Shown: in pieces, positions 25,536 to 35,257 of the stretch
Position numbering within the stretch: the stretch's first letter is position 1
Layout of the letters: each line of letters begins with the position of its first letter
From: Salibacterium salarium
GTDB lineage: Bacteria; Bacillota; Bacilli; Bacillales; Marinococcaceae
Direction of reading: 5' to 3'
Assembly: GCF_030813635.1 (NCBI RefSeq)
Contig: NZ_JAUSUM010000003.1
Coordinates: forward strand, 310,001-374,000
DNA: 64,000 nt
Notes under the pieces: generated by a model
Seen by the model: the letters and a program-made list of their open reading frames with translations, nothing else
What the model was told of the DNA's origin: nothing
Database searches by the model: none
Position numbers and translations under genes: made by a program

Positions 25536-26825
25536 ATGCAAATTCATGTTGTCCGGCCAGGCGAATCGTTATGGAATATCGGGCAAATGTACAATGTTCC
25601 GATCCAAACGATTAGTGATGCCAATCAACTTCCCAATCCCGAACGTCTTATCGTCGGTCAATCTCTTGTTATCCCTTTTGAAGGCCGCTATCACTGGCTC
25701 ATGCCAGGAGAAAGCGTTTGGGGAGTTAGCCAACAATATGGGATTCCTTTCGAACAAATTTTACGAATAAATAACTTGCCCATGTCCGCCTATCTTCCCG
25801 TTGGTTATCCATTATATATTTCAACATCTCCACAAATGAAACCAGTTATAGAGGTAGCTGCTTATATGGATTTGAACATAACCGGAGAAGACTCCCAAGA
25901 TATAATAAACGATGTTGGTGAATATTTAACATACTTGCAAGTCTTCAGTTATCAAATGAATCCAGACGGAACACTAACCCCTATTGACGATCAAGCCATT
26001 ATTAATACAGCACTGGAGAATCAAATTGTTCCCTTAATGGTGATTACAAATATTGAAGACGGTCAGTTCAGCACAGAGCTTGCAACAACCGTGTTACAGG
26101 ATGAATCCTTGCAAAATCGTATGCTTGATGAGGCTCTTGCTATCATGGATGAAAAAGACTTTCTAGGAATAGATTTTGATTTAGAATACGTAGGCGCGCA
26201 AAACCGGGAAGCTTATAATAATTTGATGAGAAATGCAAAAGAAAGATTAGACGAACGGGGATACTTTCTCTCAAGTGCTCTTGCCCCTCAAGTTGAACCT
26301 GGTATGGAAGGAGACTTATACGCAGGGCACGATTACGAGACTCAAGGCGAAATCGCTGACTTTTTATTTCTCATGACTTATGAATGGGGGTATACCGGAA
26401 GTCCTCCGCAAGCTGTTGCTCCTATCGATCAAGTGAGGCGGGTCATCGAATACGCCGTCTCCGTTGTACCGGCAGATAAAATCATGATGGGTATTCCTCT
26501 TTATGGTTATGACTGGACATTGCCTTATGTAGAAGGGGAGACTCAGGCTGAGGCTATAGATCCACAACAGGCGTTAGAACTCGCCCTTCAGTACAACGCA
26601 GCAATTGAATATGATACAACAGCTCAGTCCCCCTATTTCACTTATTACGACGAAGAAGGGACAGAGCATGAAGTTTGGTTTGAAGATGCGAGAAGTATCC
26701 AAGCTAAGTTTGATTTGGTAAAAGAGTTTGACCTTCGCGGTTTATTTTATTGGGTGTTAGGGTGGGAATTTCCACAAAATTGGCTGCTTTTAGAAGATAA
26801 TTTCAACATAAACAAGCGGTTATAA
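25536..26825 (+). CDS. sleL: Spore cortex-lytic LysM/GH18 hydrolase (SleL/YaaH-like)
   Basis: 429 residues. Two LysM domains at about 1-47 and 52-95 bind peptidoglycan. A GH18 barrel (about 105-425) carries the catalytic GIDFDLEYV (D213, D215, E217). Proteins of this exact layout, SleL/YaaH, are N-acetylglucosaminidases that degrade spore cortex fragments during germination or reside in the coat. There is no signal peptide, as is usual for this family, because it is deposited in the spore from the mother cell. AAAGGAGG precedes ATG 25536. Fits the two germinant-receptor operons elsewhere in the window. Confidence 0.92.
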   Translation: MQIHVVRPGESLWNIGQMYNVPIQTISDANQLPNPERLIVGQSLVIPFEGRYHWLMPGESVWGVSQQYGIPFEQILRINNLPMSAYLPVGYPLYISTSPQMKPVIEVAAYMDLNITGEDSQDIINDVGEYLTYLQVFSYQMNPDGTLTPIDDQAIINTALENQIVPLMVITNIEDGQFSTELATTVLQDESLQNRMLDEALAIMDEKDFLGIDFDLEYVGAQNREAYNNLMRNAKERLDERGYFLSSALAPQVEPGMEGDLYAGHDYETQGEIADFLFLMTYEWGYTGSPPQAVAPIDQVRRVIEYAVSVVPADKIMMGIPLYGYDWTLPYVEGETQAEAIDPQQALELALQYNAAIEYDTTAQSPYFTYYDEEGTEHEVWFEDARSIQAKFDLVKEFDLRGLFYWVLGWEFPQNWLLLEDNFNINKRL

Positions 26826-26884
26826 TTGTAAATAGATTTTAAGCAACGTCCTGCGCTGCACTGCAGGTGAACATCGAACTTATA

Positions 26885-26920
26885 AAAAATTGCCCAACTT
26901 ATGTAAAGTGGGCAATTTTT
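26885..26920. terminator. Bidirectional terminator between sleL-like and Nfu-N genes
   Basis: AAAAATTGCCCA and TGGGCAATTTTT with A and T runs on both sides, between convergent genes. Confidence 0.85.
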
Positions 26921-26933
26921 CATGTATTAATCA

Positions 26934-27194
26934 TTATTCTGCTTCTGCAAACACTTTTTCGACTTTAGGGATAAGTTCATCCCAGTCGGCATCCATTGTT
27001 TTATTTACCGTAACAAAATCATTCACTCCGAAAATGTTATCTACACCGTCAAGCTGAATCAATGCTTGAGCTAACGCATTGTCCGTCTCGTCTCCTTGTT
27101 TAAGAGAAGTGCTTTTTTCAAAAAGTGTTTGATTGGCAGTAAATTTCATTGCATTCGGATTTGGTGTCGGTGCCGCTTGTACTTCAATAGCCAT
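26934..27194 (-). CDS. Nfu/NifU N-terminal-domain protein
   Basis: 86 residues from ATG 27194 (AAAGGGGA upstream). The whole protein is an Nfu_N domain: PTPNPNAMKFTAN at residues 9-21 and an IFGVNDFVTVNK motif near residue 52. In many Bacilli this domain occurs alone. In longer Nfu scaffold proteins it precedes the CxxC domain that carries the Fe-S cluster. There is no Cys here, so it cannot itself hold a cluster and may work with a separate Nfu C-domain protein. Confidence 0.85.
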   Translation of the reverse strand: MAIEVQAAPTPNPNAMKFTANQTLFEKSTSLKQGDETDNALAQALIQLDGVDNIFGVNDFVTVNKTMDADWDELIPKVEKVFAEAE

Positions 27195-27316
27195 CGTTGT
27201 TCCCCTTTCGAATTTCACAATTAATCATTGTACTATTTCTTATATAATAACATTTTTTATCTATATAGTTAAATACGGATTTCCTGTCTCCATTAATATC
27301 AGCATTTCGTATATTT

Positions 27317-28078
27317 TTATTCTTTTAACCCTTTCACCCTTATTCTTTTATAATCGGCCACCCACTCTCCTTGAATCCAAAGGTCAGACTTCAGATTCTG
27401 TTCTACATTATTCATAATACGTGTAATGGTATCATCATCTAGGTTTTGAAACATGAACTGCCCGAACATATCCAGCCAGTTTTGGAGTCCTGATTCTCCT
27501 TCTAGTTTGGTAGGTCGGTCAAAATGAAGCGCAGCAATCACTCGAAAACCTGCTTTCTCCATTAATGTTGTATACTCACCAATGCTTGGGAAAAACCACG
27601 GAAATTGTGCTTGGTCATATGGTATGGAATTTTTCACAAATTCTTTTTTTATCTCCTCTACTATCGTTTGGACATTGCCCTTTCCCCCAAATTCCGCAAC
27701 AAAACGTCCGCCTGATTTTAACGAACGATAAATGCTGTCTAAAGCTTTATCCGGTTCTTTGACCCAATGAAGAACTGCATTAGAAAAAACTGCATCAAAC
27801 TCTTCCTCAAACGTCATCATCGTTGCATCTTTCACATCAAACGATAAGTCAGGATATTTCTCTCTAGCTTGCATGATCATATTCTCTGAGGCATCGATTC
27901 CCTTTATCTTTTTCACACCGGCATCATGCAGTTCTTTCACGATATCCCCCGTACCACACCCAAGATCAAGAATTTGCTCTTCTTTATTTGGGTCCAACCA
28001 TTCTAAAACTTCATTACCATAGTTAGATACAAATCCATGTTTTTTATCGTATAACTCTGCATTCCAAGACTGTTCCAT
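27317..28078 (-). CDS. Class I SAM-dependent methyltransferase
   Basis: 253 residues. The SAM-binding motif I is ILDLGCGTGDIVKEL (about 36-50), followed by GIDASENMI and a motif-III-like VFSNAVLHWV. The fold and the HWV motif resemble trans-aconitate methyltransferase (Tam) and related enzymes with C-terminal extension, but the substrate is not certain. ATG 28078 is preceded by GGAGGATGGG. Single-gene unit. Confidence 0.8.
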   Translation of the reverse strand: MEQSWNAELYDKKHGFVSNYGNEVLEWLDPNKEEQILDLGCGTGDIVKELHDAGVKKIKGIDASENMIMQAREKYPDLSFDVKDATMMTFEEEFDAVFSNAVLHWVKEPDKALDSIYRSLKSGGRFVAEFGGKGNVQTIVEEIKKEFVKNSIPYDQAQFPWFFPSIGEYTTLMEKAGFRVIAALHFDRPTKLEGESGLQNWLDMFGQFMFQNLDDDTITRIMNNVEQNLKSDLWIQGEWVADYKRIRVKGLKE

Positions 28079-28260
28079 CCCCCATCCTCCTTTTCTTCAT
28101 CGTACACAATGAACAACAATAAATCCATTTCATGAAGAACCCACCTGTATGTGAAAAATATTGGGCCATGGGAGCAAATCTGTAATCTGTTGTCACTGGT
28201 TTCTGTTCATATGTTAAAATGAGCAGGATTACGGTACGGTTCAAAAAGGAGATATTCACA

Positions 28261-28623
28261 ATGAATGATAGAGCAAAAGAACTTATAGTACGCGAAGTCG
28301 TAGAAGAAATATATACCGCTCACCCTGATCTATGGGATCAATTTGAAGAAACCGGCTATGAAAAAGCAATCGAATTTAATTTTCTGCATTTAGAGCATCT
28401 TCAAACAACGTATGATATGGATGATATAAACTTTTTCCTCGATTATACCGACTGGGTAGACAGCGTCCTTTCCCGACAACAAGTCGAGACTTACATTACT
28501 ATTGATAATTTTGAACGGCTTCTACGCCTCATCCCAGAAAATGTGGAACCAGAAGAAGAAACATCTTATTTGTTTTATTTGGATTCAGCCATTGACATGC
28601 TGCAGGCTAGACAAGATGGATAA
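28261..28623 (+). CDS. Conserved-looking acidic protein, unknown function (120 aa)
   Basis: 120 residues from ATG 28261, with AAAAAGGAGA upstream. It is soluble, very acidic and mostly helical (VREVVEEIYTAHPDLWDQF; FLDYTDWVDSVLSRQQ). No catalytic motif, Cys pair or membrane segment is seen. I do not recognise the family. It is a single-gene unit with a strong terminator just after the stop, which supports it as a real gene. Confidence 0.7.
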   Translation: MNDRAKELIVREVVEEIYTAHPDLWDQFEETGYEKAIEFNFLHLEHLQTTYDMDDINFFLDYTDWVDSVLSRQQVETYITIDNFERLLRLIPENVEPEEETSYLFYLDSAIDMLQARQDG

Positions 28624-28636
28624 CAAAATCTTTCGT

Positions 28637-28666
28637 AAAAAGGACAGTTCACCGGCTGTCCTTTTT
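28637..28666 (+). terminator. Rho-independent terminator
   Basis: AAAAAGGACAG, 8-base loop, CTGTCCTTTTT, then more T. It ends the 28261-28623 transcript and also lies just past the convergent small gene at 28672. Confidence 0.85.
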
Positions 28667-28671
28667 CTTTT

Positions 28672-28854
28672 TTATATTACGGGATAATATGGCTCATACC
28701 GTGGATAACAGTAATACGGCGGTCGTGGTCCTATTTTTGGCAGCTTAAACGTGTCACGGTTATCATCATATAACAACTCAACTCGTTTATTTGAATGGTT
28801 GACTAATAGTAACTGTACTTCCGGACGGAGTGTACCATAATAATCATACGACAT
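28672..28854 (-). CDS. Small Tyr/Pro-rich protein (60 aa), possible spore-coat type
   Basis: 60 residues from ATG 28854, eight bases after GGAGG. The C-terminal third is Pro/Tyr rich ([18 protein letters not shown]), a composition often found in small coat or exosporium proteins of Bacilli. The middle ([19 protein letters not shown]) looks like a short beta-sheet domain. No named family is recognised. It is convergent with the acidic 120-residue gene. Confidence 0.55.
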   Translation of the reverse strand: MSYDYYGTLRPEVQLLLVNHSNKRVELLYDDNRDTFKLPKIGPRPPYYCYPRYEPYYPVI

Positions 28855-28995
28855 AAACAAATCCTCCTACCTTTCCCTTCACCTTATTCAGCATTTCCAT
28901 ACAGTGAGCACGTCCTCTTCTTGCAGATAATATTTCGCACGACATCTGCCCAAAAGACATACGGTAATGGAAAACAATTATCGGGAGGTTCCTTT

Positions 28996-29922
28996 ATGTC
29001 GTCTGATAAAAAGAAAACAGCGAATCAAAAGTACCCTATGTATCCTAACTACGGAAAGGTCACGCAATACACAGATGTACCGATTACCGTACCAGAACAA
29101 CGGCAATTGCGGCAGCCAGGTGTAGAACAGTTAATGGTCCCCCCACCAATTATTGAAAATTCAAATGTTAAAGGCAGTGAGAAATTATCGGGCAAAGTTG
29201 CTCTCATTACAGGAGGTGATAGCGGAATTGGTGCTGCTGTTGCTATTGCTTTTGCAAAAGAGGGAGCCAATGTCGCGATTTCCTATTTAGATGAACACGA
29301 AGATGCAGAGCGTACCAAAAATAGGATTGAAGAATTAGGTCAACGTTGTCTTATACTACCTGGTGATGTAAGAGAAAAACAGCAATGCATTAAAATTGTA
29401 GAAGAAACCGTTCAAGTATTAGGACAGCTCGATATTCTTTGTAATCATGTTGGTATTCAATTTCAACAGTTAAGTCTGCTTGATATTAGCGATGAACAGT
29501 TTGATGACACATTTAAAGTAAACATATATTCTCACTTTTACACAACACGTGCTGCCCTTCCTTATTTAGAAGCAGGCAGTTCGATTATTAACACTTCCTC
29601 TGTTGTGGCGTACGATGGCAACAAGCAGCTAATTGATTATACAGCAACGAAAGGTGCCAATGTAGGGTTCACAAGAGCATTGGCTAATAATTTGGTGGAT
29701 AAGGGGATTCGGGTGAACGCTGTTGCGCCTGGCCGCATTTGGACACCACTTATTCCAGCAAGCTTTTCAGCAGACGAAGTCACACTGTCAGGGAATCCAA
29801 TGGAAAGACAAGGACAGCCATTTGAACTAGCTCCAACGTATGTTTACCTTGCCTCCGACGACTCCCGTTTTGTGACGGGGCAGACTTTTCATATCAACGG
29901 CGGACAATGGACATCGTCTTAG
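28996..29922 (+). CDS. General-stress-type SDR oxidoreductase (GSP39/YdaD-like)
   Basis: 308 residues from ATG 28996 (GGGAGG seven bases before). An unstructured Pro-rich N-terminus of about 50 residues precedes the SDR domain, as in YdaD/YhdF/YhxC proteins. Cofactor loop [26 protein letters not shown] in place of the usual NNAG; Ser in INTSSVVAY; Tyr-Lys in [11 protein letters not shown]-terminal GQTFHINGG. In B. subtilis such genes belong to the SigB regulon; no clear SigB promoter was found here. Confidence 0.85.
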   Translation: MSSDKKKTANQKYPMYPNYGKVTQYTDVPITVPEQRQLRQPGVEQLMVPPPIIENSNVKGSEKLSGKVALITGGDSGIGAAVAIAFAKEGANVAISYLDEHEDAERTKNRIEELGQRCLILPGDVREKQQCIKIVEETVQVLGQLDILCNHVGIQFQQLSLLDISDEQFDDTFKVNIYSHFYTTRAALPYLEAGSSIINTSSVVAYDGNKQLIDYTATKGANVGFTRALANNLVDKGIRVNAVAPGRIWTPLIPASFSADEVTLSGNPMERQGQPFELAPTYVYLASDDSRFVTGQTFHINGGQWTSS

Positions 29923-29936
29923 CAAACGACACTCCT

Positions 29937-31043
29937 CTAACTGAATATGCCAATATTTATTATTTCAGCTTCCACATGGGGGTTAATTTCGATATTTTGA
30001 AAGGTCTCTTTCCAATTCAAACTCTCCCAATCCTCATAGGATAAACTATTACGCACTCTTTTCCCAACACCAATGCTATCTACCCCTTGTGCCTGCAGCA
30101 CAGATAACAAATGACGAGCTCTGTTTTCTACCCTATTCTCTAATTCCGTTTCCAGTGTTCGAAGGTCTTTTTGCTTTGTTATATCTAATGGTCCATTATA
30201 TTCTACCAGTGAACCTTTAATAGATACCTGAATATCTATTTTCATTTTTTCTGTTTCGTCAACATTTGTGATTGTCATTTCTCGAGTATTTTGGATGGAG
30301 TCAAATAATAATTGAATCGTTTTATCATCTTCGCCTTTTCCTAATTCCAAATGCAACGATCCAGAACTATAGTTCCCTAATAAGAAAAAGAAAATCCGAG
30401 AACTCTTTGGATCAATTTTTTCTACATATTTAGCATTATCAAATAAAGCAATTCCATCCAACACTACTGTATCTTCCCCCCTTCTCAATATCGGAGTCAC
30501 CGGATCAATCCCGTCATCATATAAGTCACGTGTAAATTGATGCATTCTCGTTTCCGGTATATTATTCAAGCGGGCTTCTTTTTCAAGTAGTGCATCAATA
30601 TACTGACTAGCTTCTGGATGCTGCGTGTAAGGCTGACTTAATAAATCATTTGCCTGCCCGTTTACTACCACTACTTGCACCCTCGTTCCAAATTTCGGAT
30701 CACGGTTCATGGTTCTAATATTTTCTTGAATTCCTTCCTCAGCCAGTTCTTTTCCAAATAAAACATTTCTGAGCTGCCCATTGGCCACATCCCGATTAGA
30801 CTGACGAGCGAGATCTAACAACGCTTCTTTATCACTGCTCGATACGGAAGTAAGAAGTTCTCGATTATTTTTAGCATCGGGAGCAATTTGAGGAATAACA
30901 CCCGTCACGAGATATTCATCCATATCCGAACCTTTTTCTACATCTAATCCAAGCGAATGTAAAAATCCAACTTCTTCAATAATGTACTTGTCATTACAAC
31001 CAACTAACAAAAGCATAAATACAAACGACAATCCCTTTTTCAT
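29937..31043 (-). CDS. gerAC: Ger(x)C-family germinant-receptor lipoprotein (operon 1)
   Basis: 368 residues. Lipoprotein signal: VFMLLLVGC with the lipobox Cys at residue 16. The mature part shows the GerC N-terminal motif EEVGFLHSLGLDVEKG and the C-terminal half ending VEAEIINIGIF, as in Ger(x)C proteins. C subunits sit on the outer leaflet of the spore inner membrane and are needed for receptor assembly. The start overlaps the B subunit gene by four bases. It is the last gene of the first operon. Germinant specificity cannot be predicted. Confidence 0.9.
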   Translation of the reverse strand: MKKGLSFVFMLLLVGCNDKYIIEEVGFLHSLGLDVEKGSDMDEYLVTGVIPQIAPDAKNNRELLTSVSSSDKEALLDLARQSNRDVANGQLRNVLFGKELAEEGIQENIRTMNRDPKFGTRVQVVVVNGQANDLLSQPYTQHPEASQYIDALLEKEARLNNIPETRMHQFTRDLYDDGIDPVTPILRRGEDTVVLDGIALFDNAKYVEKIDPKSSRIFFFLLGNYSSGSLHLELGKGEDDKTIQLLFDSIQNTREMTITNVDETEKMKIDIQVSIKGSLVEYNGPLDITKQKDLRTLETELENRVENRARHLLSVLQAQGVDSIGVGKRVRNSLSYEDWESLNWKETFQNIEINPHVEAEIINIGIFS

Positions 31044-32128
31044 TTTCTCACCTTCTTTTGTATATACAGCAACAGGAGCAGTAACAGGGGCAAAATGAAT
31101 ATCAACACACTATGAAACCTTCCAGCAAAGCGCAAAGATAATTCTAATTCTTGCTTTGTCGTAAAAGGGTAGGTAATAAAAACAGAAAAAGCAATAATAC
31201 ATAACGGGAGCCAAAATTTACTTTCTCTCTTTATTATTTGTTGAATGGCTTGTTTACTAATCCAATAATAAAAGACAGCCGTAACCAATGCTTTTACTAA
31301 AAAGATGCTGTAAACAAGGTTTTCTATCCTAATTAAGAAAGGAAATTCAATAAAGCTGAAAAAATGTAAGGTAGGATATATGATATGTTGCAGTTGATCA
31401 AAACTGTAAAAGCCAAGACACAATACAACGGTGTAAACATAAATAAACGTAGTGAAAGCATTTCCTAGATAAAATGATCGAAACAAATGTGAGTCTTTGG
31501 TTACATAAGGAAACAAAAACAGACATAGTTCAAACCCGAGAAATGGACGGTATTGATCAATTATTGTCAACCAGTCAAAGGAGACATTCGTCCCTTTAAA
31601 GATAAATGGTGTTAACCTATCAATAGAAAAATCAGGCCAGATAAAAACAGTCAAGATGATCGTAACAGAGGCTAAACCAAATAATACTCCTGCGGCGCGT
31701 ATCATTTTATAAATAGGATACTGCATAAAAAATAGCACCACAATAATCAGTACACTCAATAAATAAATGAAAGATGTTGTCGGAAAAGCGACAAGTTGAA
31801 TGATATAAATATATTCTTTTAGTATGAGCGAAGCTGAAATAGACCAACTGACAGCAAACACAATGTAGATAGGGAACGTTATCATTCGAGGAAGGGTGAC
31901 ATTCATTATTTCAAATACAGACATACCATCCCCTTTTTTATATACCAATTGAAACAAAAAAATGTTCACCATAACGATTCCTGAAAGAACAATCAGCATT
32001 ATCCAGCTATTCGTGCCAAAAGCCTCCGATATGCTACGCGGTAAGATAAAAATAGCAACAGATGTTTGCATCATATACGTTAAGAAAAACAGTTGAATAG
32101 GATGAATCGCACCTAATCCATTATTCAT
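31040..32128 (-). CDS. gerAB: GerAB-type spore germination permease (operon 1)
   Basis: 362 residues from ATG 32128, which overlaps the end of the A gene by 8 bases. Ten hydrophobic helices of the APC superfamily. The start IHPIQLFFLTYMMQTS and IFILPRS in TM1 are typical of GerB proteins. The B subunit binds the nutrient germinant. The stop is TGA/ATG overlapping the C gene (ATGA type). Confidence 0.9.
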   Translation of the reverse strand: MNNGLGAIHPIQLFFLTYMMQTSVAIFILPRSISEAFGTNSWIMLIVLSGIVMVNIFLFQLVYKKGDGMSVFEIMNVTLPRMITFPIYIVFAVSWSISASLILKEYIYIIQLVAFPTTSFIYLLSVLIIVVLFFMQYPIYKMIRAAGVLFGLASVTIILTVFIWPDFSIDRLTPFIFKGTNVSFDWLTIIDQYRPFLGFELCLFLFPYVTKDSHLFRSFYLGNAFTTFIYVYTVVLCLGFYSFDQLQHIIYPTLHFFSFIEFPFLIRIENLVYSIFLVKALVTAVFYYWISKQAIQQIIKRESKFWLPLCIIAFSVFITYPFTTKQELELSLRFAGRFHSVLIFILPLLLLLLLYIQKKVRK

Positions 32129-33626
32129 ATTCACCCGTCCCCAGTGATTTGACGTCCTCTTTGTTTTGCGTACGCGTTTGTGTAGGTCGTCTGCTATTCT
32201 TTCCATAAGGAACTCTTAATACCGCATTAATTAATTCTTTCGGATGGAAGGGAGAAGCTGGGTTGAAATACGGCGTCGATAAATTGCTTAAGGTACTCAA
32301 GTGAGCCAATAAAAGGATAATGCCAATCAACAAACCATAATTCCCTAATAAACCAGAAAGCAAAATTAATCCAAACCTCGCAATCCGTAGTGCTGCACTT
32401 ATCATATAACTTGGCATGACAAAGGACGCAATCGCAGATATTGCAACTACGATAATTAACGTATTGCTCACTAAACCTGCCTGAACAGCTGACTGCCCAA
32501 TTACAATACCTCCAACAATACCAATGGTCTGCCCGATTTTAGTAGGGAGTCTTGCTCCTGCTTCCCTTAGTAATTCAATCGTTACCTCCATGATTAATGC
32601 TTCAAATAATGGGGAAAAAGGGACATTGTTTCGTGACTCAGCCAATGACATAAGTAAAGCTTCGGGAATCATTTCATAATGAAACGTCGTAACTGCCACA
32701 TAAAATGCAGTGAAGGTTAACGTTATAAAAAAAGCAAGCATTCTCAATACCCTTGTTGCAGAACCTACTGCCCACCGTTGGTTACGATCATCTGGGGAGT
32801 GAAAAAAATCAAAAAAGTTCGTAGGAGCAAGAAAAGCTGTCGGGCTATTATCCATGATTCCAGCTATTTTTCCGTTAGCCAAGTTGCTGACTACAACATC
32901 AGGCCTTTCTGTCGTAATATATTGAGGCATAAAAGAATAAGGAAAATCATCAATCATTTGGACAAATACCGGAGTATCAACTGCGATATCCACTTCCACA
33001 TCATTAATTTTTTGTTTTACTTGATCCAGCAATTCCATATCAACTAATCCTTCTATATAAAGAAGGGCTACGGTGTTCCGCGAGATTTCTCCTACAGATA
33101 CATAGACAACCTTTAATTTTGGAGACCGCACCCTTCTTCTTACCAGTGAAAGATTCATAGCTAAAGATTCAATAAATGATTCATGGCTTCCTACTATCGT
33201 TGTTTCTGTCTCCGATTCCTCAATAGACCTCGTTTTTGGACCAAATGCATTAATGACATAAGCTTCGCTCTGATTCAGAAATATAGCTATATAACCATTC
33301 AAAATTCTTTCCGTAATGTCTTCACTTGTACGCACGTTCTCAAATTGTTCATTTTCTAAATAAGCGCTGACCGTTTTGTTATCATCCTTTAGAGCTTCGA
33401 AAGGATACAATACTTCTTGTTCATATGTTTTCTTGTCAATAAGACTTTTAAAATAAAGAAATTGCAGCTGTTTGTTCTTTAAGCTATACCGCGTAAGATC
33501 ATCACAATCGGAGAACGTATTTATTGTATTTAAAAGTAAAGAATCATTTGTATCTTCCATAGATGAACGTTCTAACTTCTTTATTGGTACGTGAAAATAA
33601 CGAGAAATCCTATTTGTCCTCTTCAT
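32121..33626 (-). CDS. gerAA: GerAA-type spore germination protein (operon 1)
   Basis: 501 residues. A cytoplasmic N-terminal domain (1-290) precedes about five to six hydrophobic helices. Family motifs: VRSPKLKVVYV, PQYITTERPDVVVSNLANGKIAGIMDNSP, MSLAESRNNVPFSPLFEALIMEVTIELLREAG, and IGIVGGIVIGQSAVQAG. The N-terminal domain contains only one complete-looking VVGSHESF-type block, as in shorter A subunits. A subunits oligomerise into ion-conducting channels in the spore membrane. It is the first gene of the A-B-C operon. Confidence 0.92.
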   Translation of the reverse strand: MKRTNRISRYFHVPIKKLERSSMEDTNDSLLLNTINTFSDCDDLTRYSLKNKQLQFLYFKSLIDKKTYEQEVLYPFEALKDDNKTVSAYLENEQFENVRTSEDITERILNGYIAIFLNQSEAYVINAFGPKTRSIEESETETTIVGSHESFIESLAMNLSLVRRRVRSPKLKVVYVSVGEISRNTVALLYIEGLVDMELLDQVKQKINDVEVDIAVDTPVFVQMIDDFPYSFMPQYITTERPDVVVSNLANGKIAGIMDNSPTAFLAPTNFFDFFHSPDDRNQRWAVGSATRVLRMLAFFITLTFTAFYVAVTTFHYEMIPEALLMSLAESRNNVPFSPLFEALIMEVTIELLREAGARLPTKIGQTIGIVGGIVIGQSAVQAGLVSNTLIIVVAISAIASFVMPSYMISAALRIARFGLILLSGLLGNYGLLIGIILLLAHLSTLSNLSTPYFNPASPFHPKELINAVLRVPYGKNSRRPTQTRTQNKEDVKSLGTGEYE

Positions 33627-33663
33627 AACAATCTCAACCTTTTACCTTTCTGAATTTGTTATA

Positions 33664-34902
33664 TTATGTTACGTATTCTTTCTTTTCTTCATCATCTGAC
33701 GGTTTTATGGCAAAAAAGGTGAGTAAAGCGGCAATGATAGCAATTCCTCCAAGACTAAAGTAAATAAAGCCAGGCGCATGTTTCATCATTAGTGCGATAA
33801 TTGGTGGTCCGAAAGCTACTCCTACAAAACGCATGCTACTGTAGAAAGATGTAATAGATCCACGCTCTTCTTTTGCTATTCCTTCTGTTATTAATGCATC
33901 CAGACACGGGAGTGATAAGCCAATGCCAATACCAGCTATGGTTAAAAGGAAGGTGAACATAAATAATCCGAATTCGGTATTCACAAAAAATAACGAAACC
34001 GCTGCTATTGCATTACCAATTAAAATAAACCATTTCATCCGCCCTTTTTCTTTTCCAATAATCTTTCCGCTTGAAAAGGAAGCACCGCACAAAAACAACA
34101 ACGGAATCGCTAGTATTAACCCTTTAACATAACCGTCTATTTGATACTTTTCTTCTAATAATGCTGAAAAATGAAACAGGAATCCGAATAAAATCAACAT
34201 CAAAATACACCCGATAAAAAAAGTCGCAAAAAGCCAGCGCCCGTTTTGTTGGAATGTTTCTTTCAGGCCTTTCAAAAAGCTGCGAAACGATGTGTTATTC
34301 TTGTTAGCCTGCTCGTCCTGTTCCTTTGTTTTAGGTACTTTCACTAGAAAAAAAACCAATAAGACAGACAAAATTGATAAAATGGGTATTGCAATAAAAG
34401 GCATGTACCAAAGAACGACCGCAAGTAACGCTCCTACTATTGGACTCAATACTTTTCCCAGAGTGTTCGCCGTTTCAATAATTCCGAGACCCTGGCTGAC
34501 CTGTTCTTCTTCTTTAAACATGTCTCCTACCGTCGGTAATACTACGGGAAAGGCACCCGCCGCTCCAATCCCCTGTAAAAAACGTCCAATCATGATAACC
34601 ACATATGGCGTTTCCATCTGCCAAGCCGCAATAGCTGATATCGCTCCACCTACTGCCACAATTAGGAGGCTGGGGATGATTACTTTTTTTCTTCCGATTT
34701 TATCCGAAATGTATCCTGAAATTGGAATAAGTACTATAGCAATAAATGAATAAATCGATATAATTAAACTTGATTGAAACGGTGTAATATTGATTTCTTT
34801 TTCTATTAACGGCAACACAGGAATTAACATCGAATTTCCAAGTGTCATCATTAAAGGAATAGATGCTAATGCTAACAAGTCCCATCTCTTCGTCTGTTCC
34901 AT
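33664..34902 (-). CDS. MFS drug/metabolite efflux transporter
   Basis: 412 residues from ATG 34902 (GGAGG six bases upstream; the longer in-frame start has no ribosome site). Twelve hydrophobic helices with the MFS motif A GYISDKIGRKK in loop 2-3 and the drug:H+ antiporter-like GRFLQGIGAAGAFPVVLP in TM5. The cytoplasmic central loop (residues about 195-220) is basic. Proteins of this type (Blt/YitG/TetA(L)-like) export hydrophobic compounds. Substrate unknown. Confidence 0.88.
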   Translation of the reverse strand: MEQTKRWDLLALASIPLMMTLGNSMLIPVLPLIEKEINITPFQSSLIISIYSFIAIVLIPISGYISDKIGRKKVIIPSLLIVAVGGAISAIAAWQMETPYVVIMIGRFLQGIGAAGAFPVVLPTVGDMFKEEEQVSQGLGIIETANTLGKVLSPIVGALLAVVLWYMPFIAIPILSILSVLLVFFLVKVPKTKEQDEQANKNNTSFRSFLKGLKETFQQNGRWLFATFFIGCILMLILFGFLFHFSALLEEKYQIDGYVKGLILAIPLLFLCGASFSSGKIIGKEKGRMKWFILIGNAIAAVSLFFVNTEFGLFMFTFLLTIAGIGIGLSLPCLDALITEGIAKEERGSITSFYSSMRFVGVAFGPPIIALMMKHAPGFIYFSLGGIAIIAALLTFFAIKPSDDEEKKEYVT

Positions 34903-35159
34903 CTGTATCCTCCAAAAGTTCACTACATATGTGGGTGTAGTATGTGCCCTCCCTTCGTTAATTATCCTTAGGACAAGGTAGAAATTCCTGAAATGATTTT
35001 TATATACGCTCATAATAAGAACATGAAAGAAATGACTGATTGCTGCTTCAGCCATTGTCTTTCACTTATCCATTGGTTCCATTTATGCTTTACGGTTTAC
35101 ATCGTGAATTACATTTCCTTGCTTACAAATGCCGCTGTAAATGATACTATAGGTTCGGA

Positions 35160-35186
35160 CTTACATTTTTGTAAGATTACTGTAAG
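35160..35186 (+). promoter_or_regulatory. BceR-type box upstream of small membrane protein gene
   Basis: CTTACA (35160-35165), 4-base gap, TGTAAG (35170-35175), with a further TGTAAG at 35181-35186. The same CTTACA-N4-TGTAAG repeat is found at 38225-38240 upstream of the BceAB genes, and both fit the TNACA-N4-TGTAA pattern described for BceR-type regulators. A -10-like TGTAAT begins 27 bases after the box (35203), exactly the spacing seen at the other site. A separate -35/-10 pair (TTACAA 35123, TACTAT 35145) lies just upstream. The remaining part of the 34903-35257 gap shows nothing else. Confidence 0.65.
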
Positions 35187-35257
35187 TGAAATCGATCGAC
35201 GATGTAATAGCTCTTTTTTACACTTAAGTCAGCAAAAACGAAAAGGAGCGATGGATA

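Noticed and set aside
26840-26880. Short GC-rich CTGCGCTGCACTGCAGG stretch as another repeat copy
   Set aside because: Only about ten bases match the core of the TIR-bounded repeat; too short to claim.
34292-34753. 153-codon open frame on the plus strand
   Set aside because: Antisense to the MFS transporter gene, which has full family motifs; no Shine-Dalgarno.
35123-35150. TTACAA-16-TACTAT as the sole promoter of the small 46-residue gene
   Set aside because: If used, the BceR-type box would lie downstream of the start site, unlike activator sites. The -10 at 35203 fits better; both remain possible.
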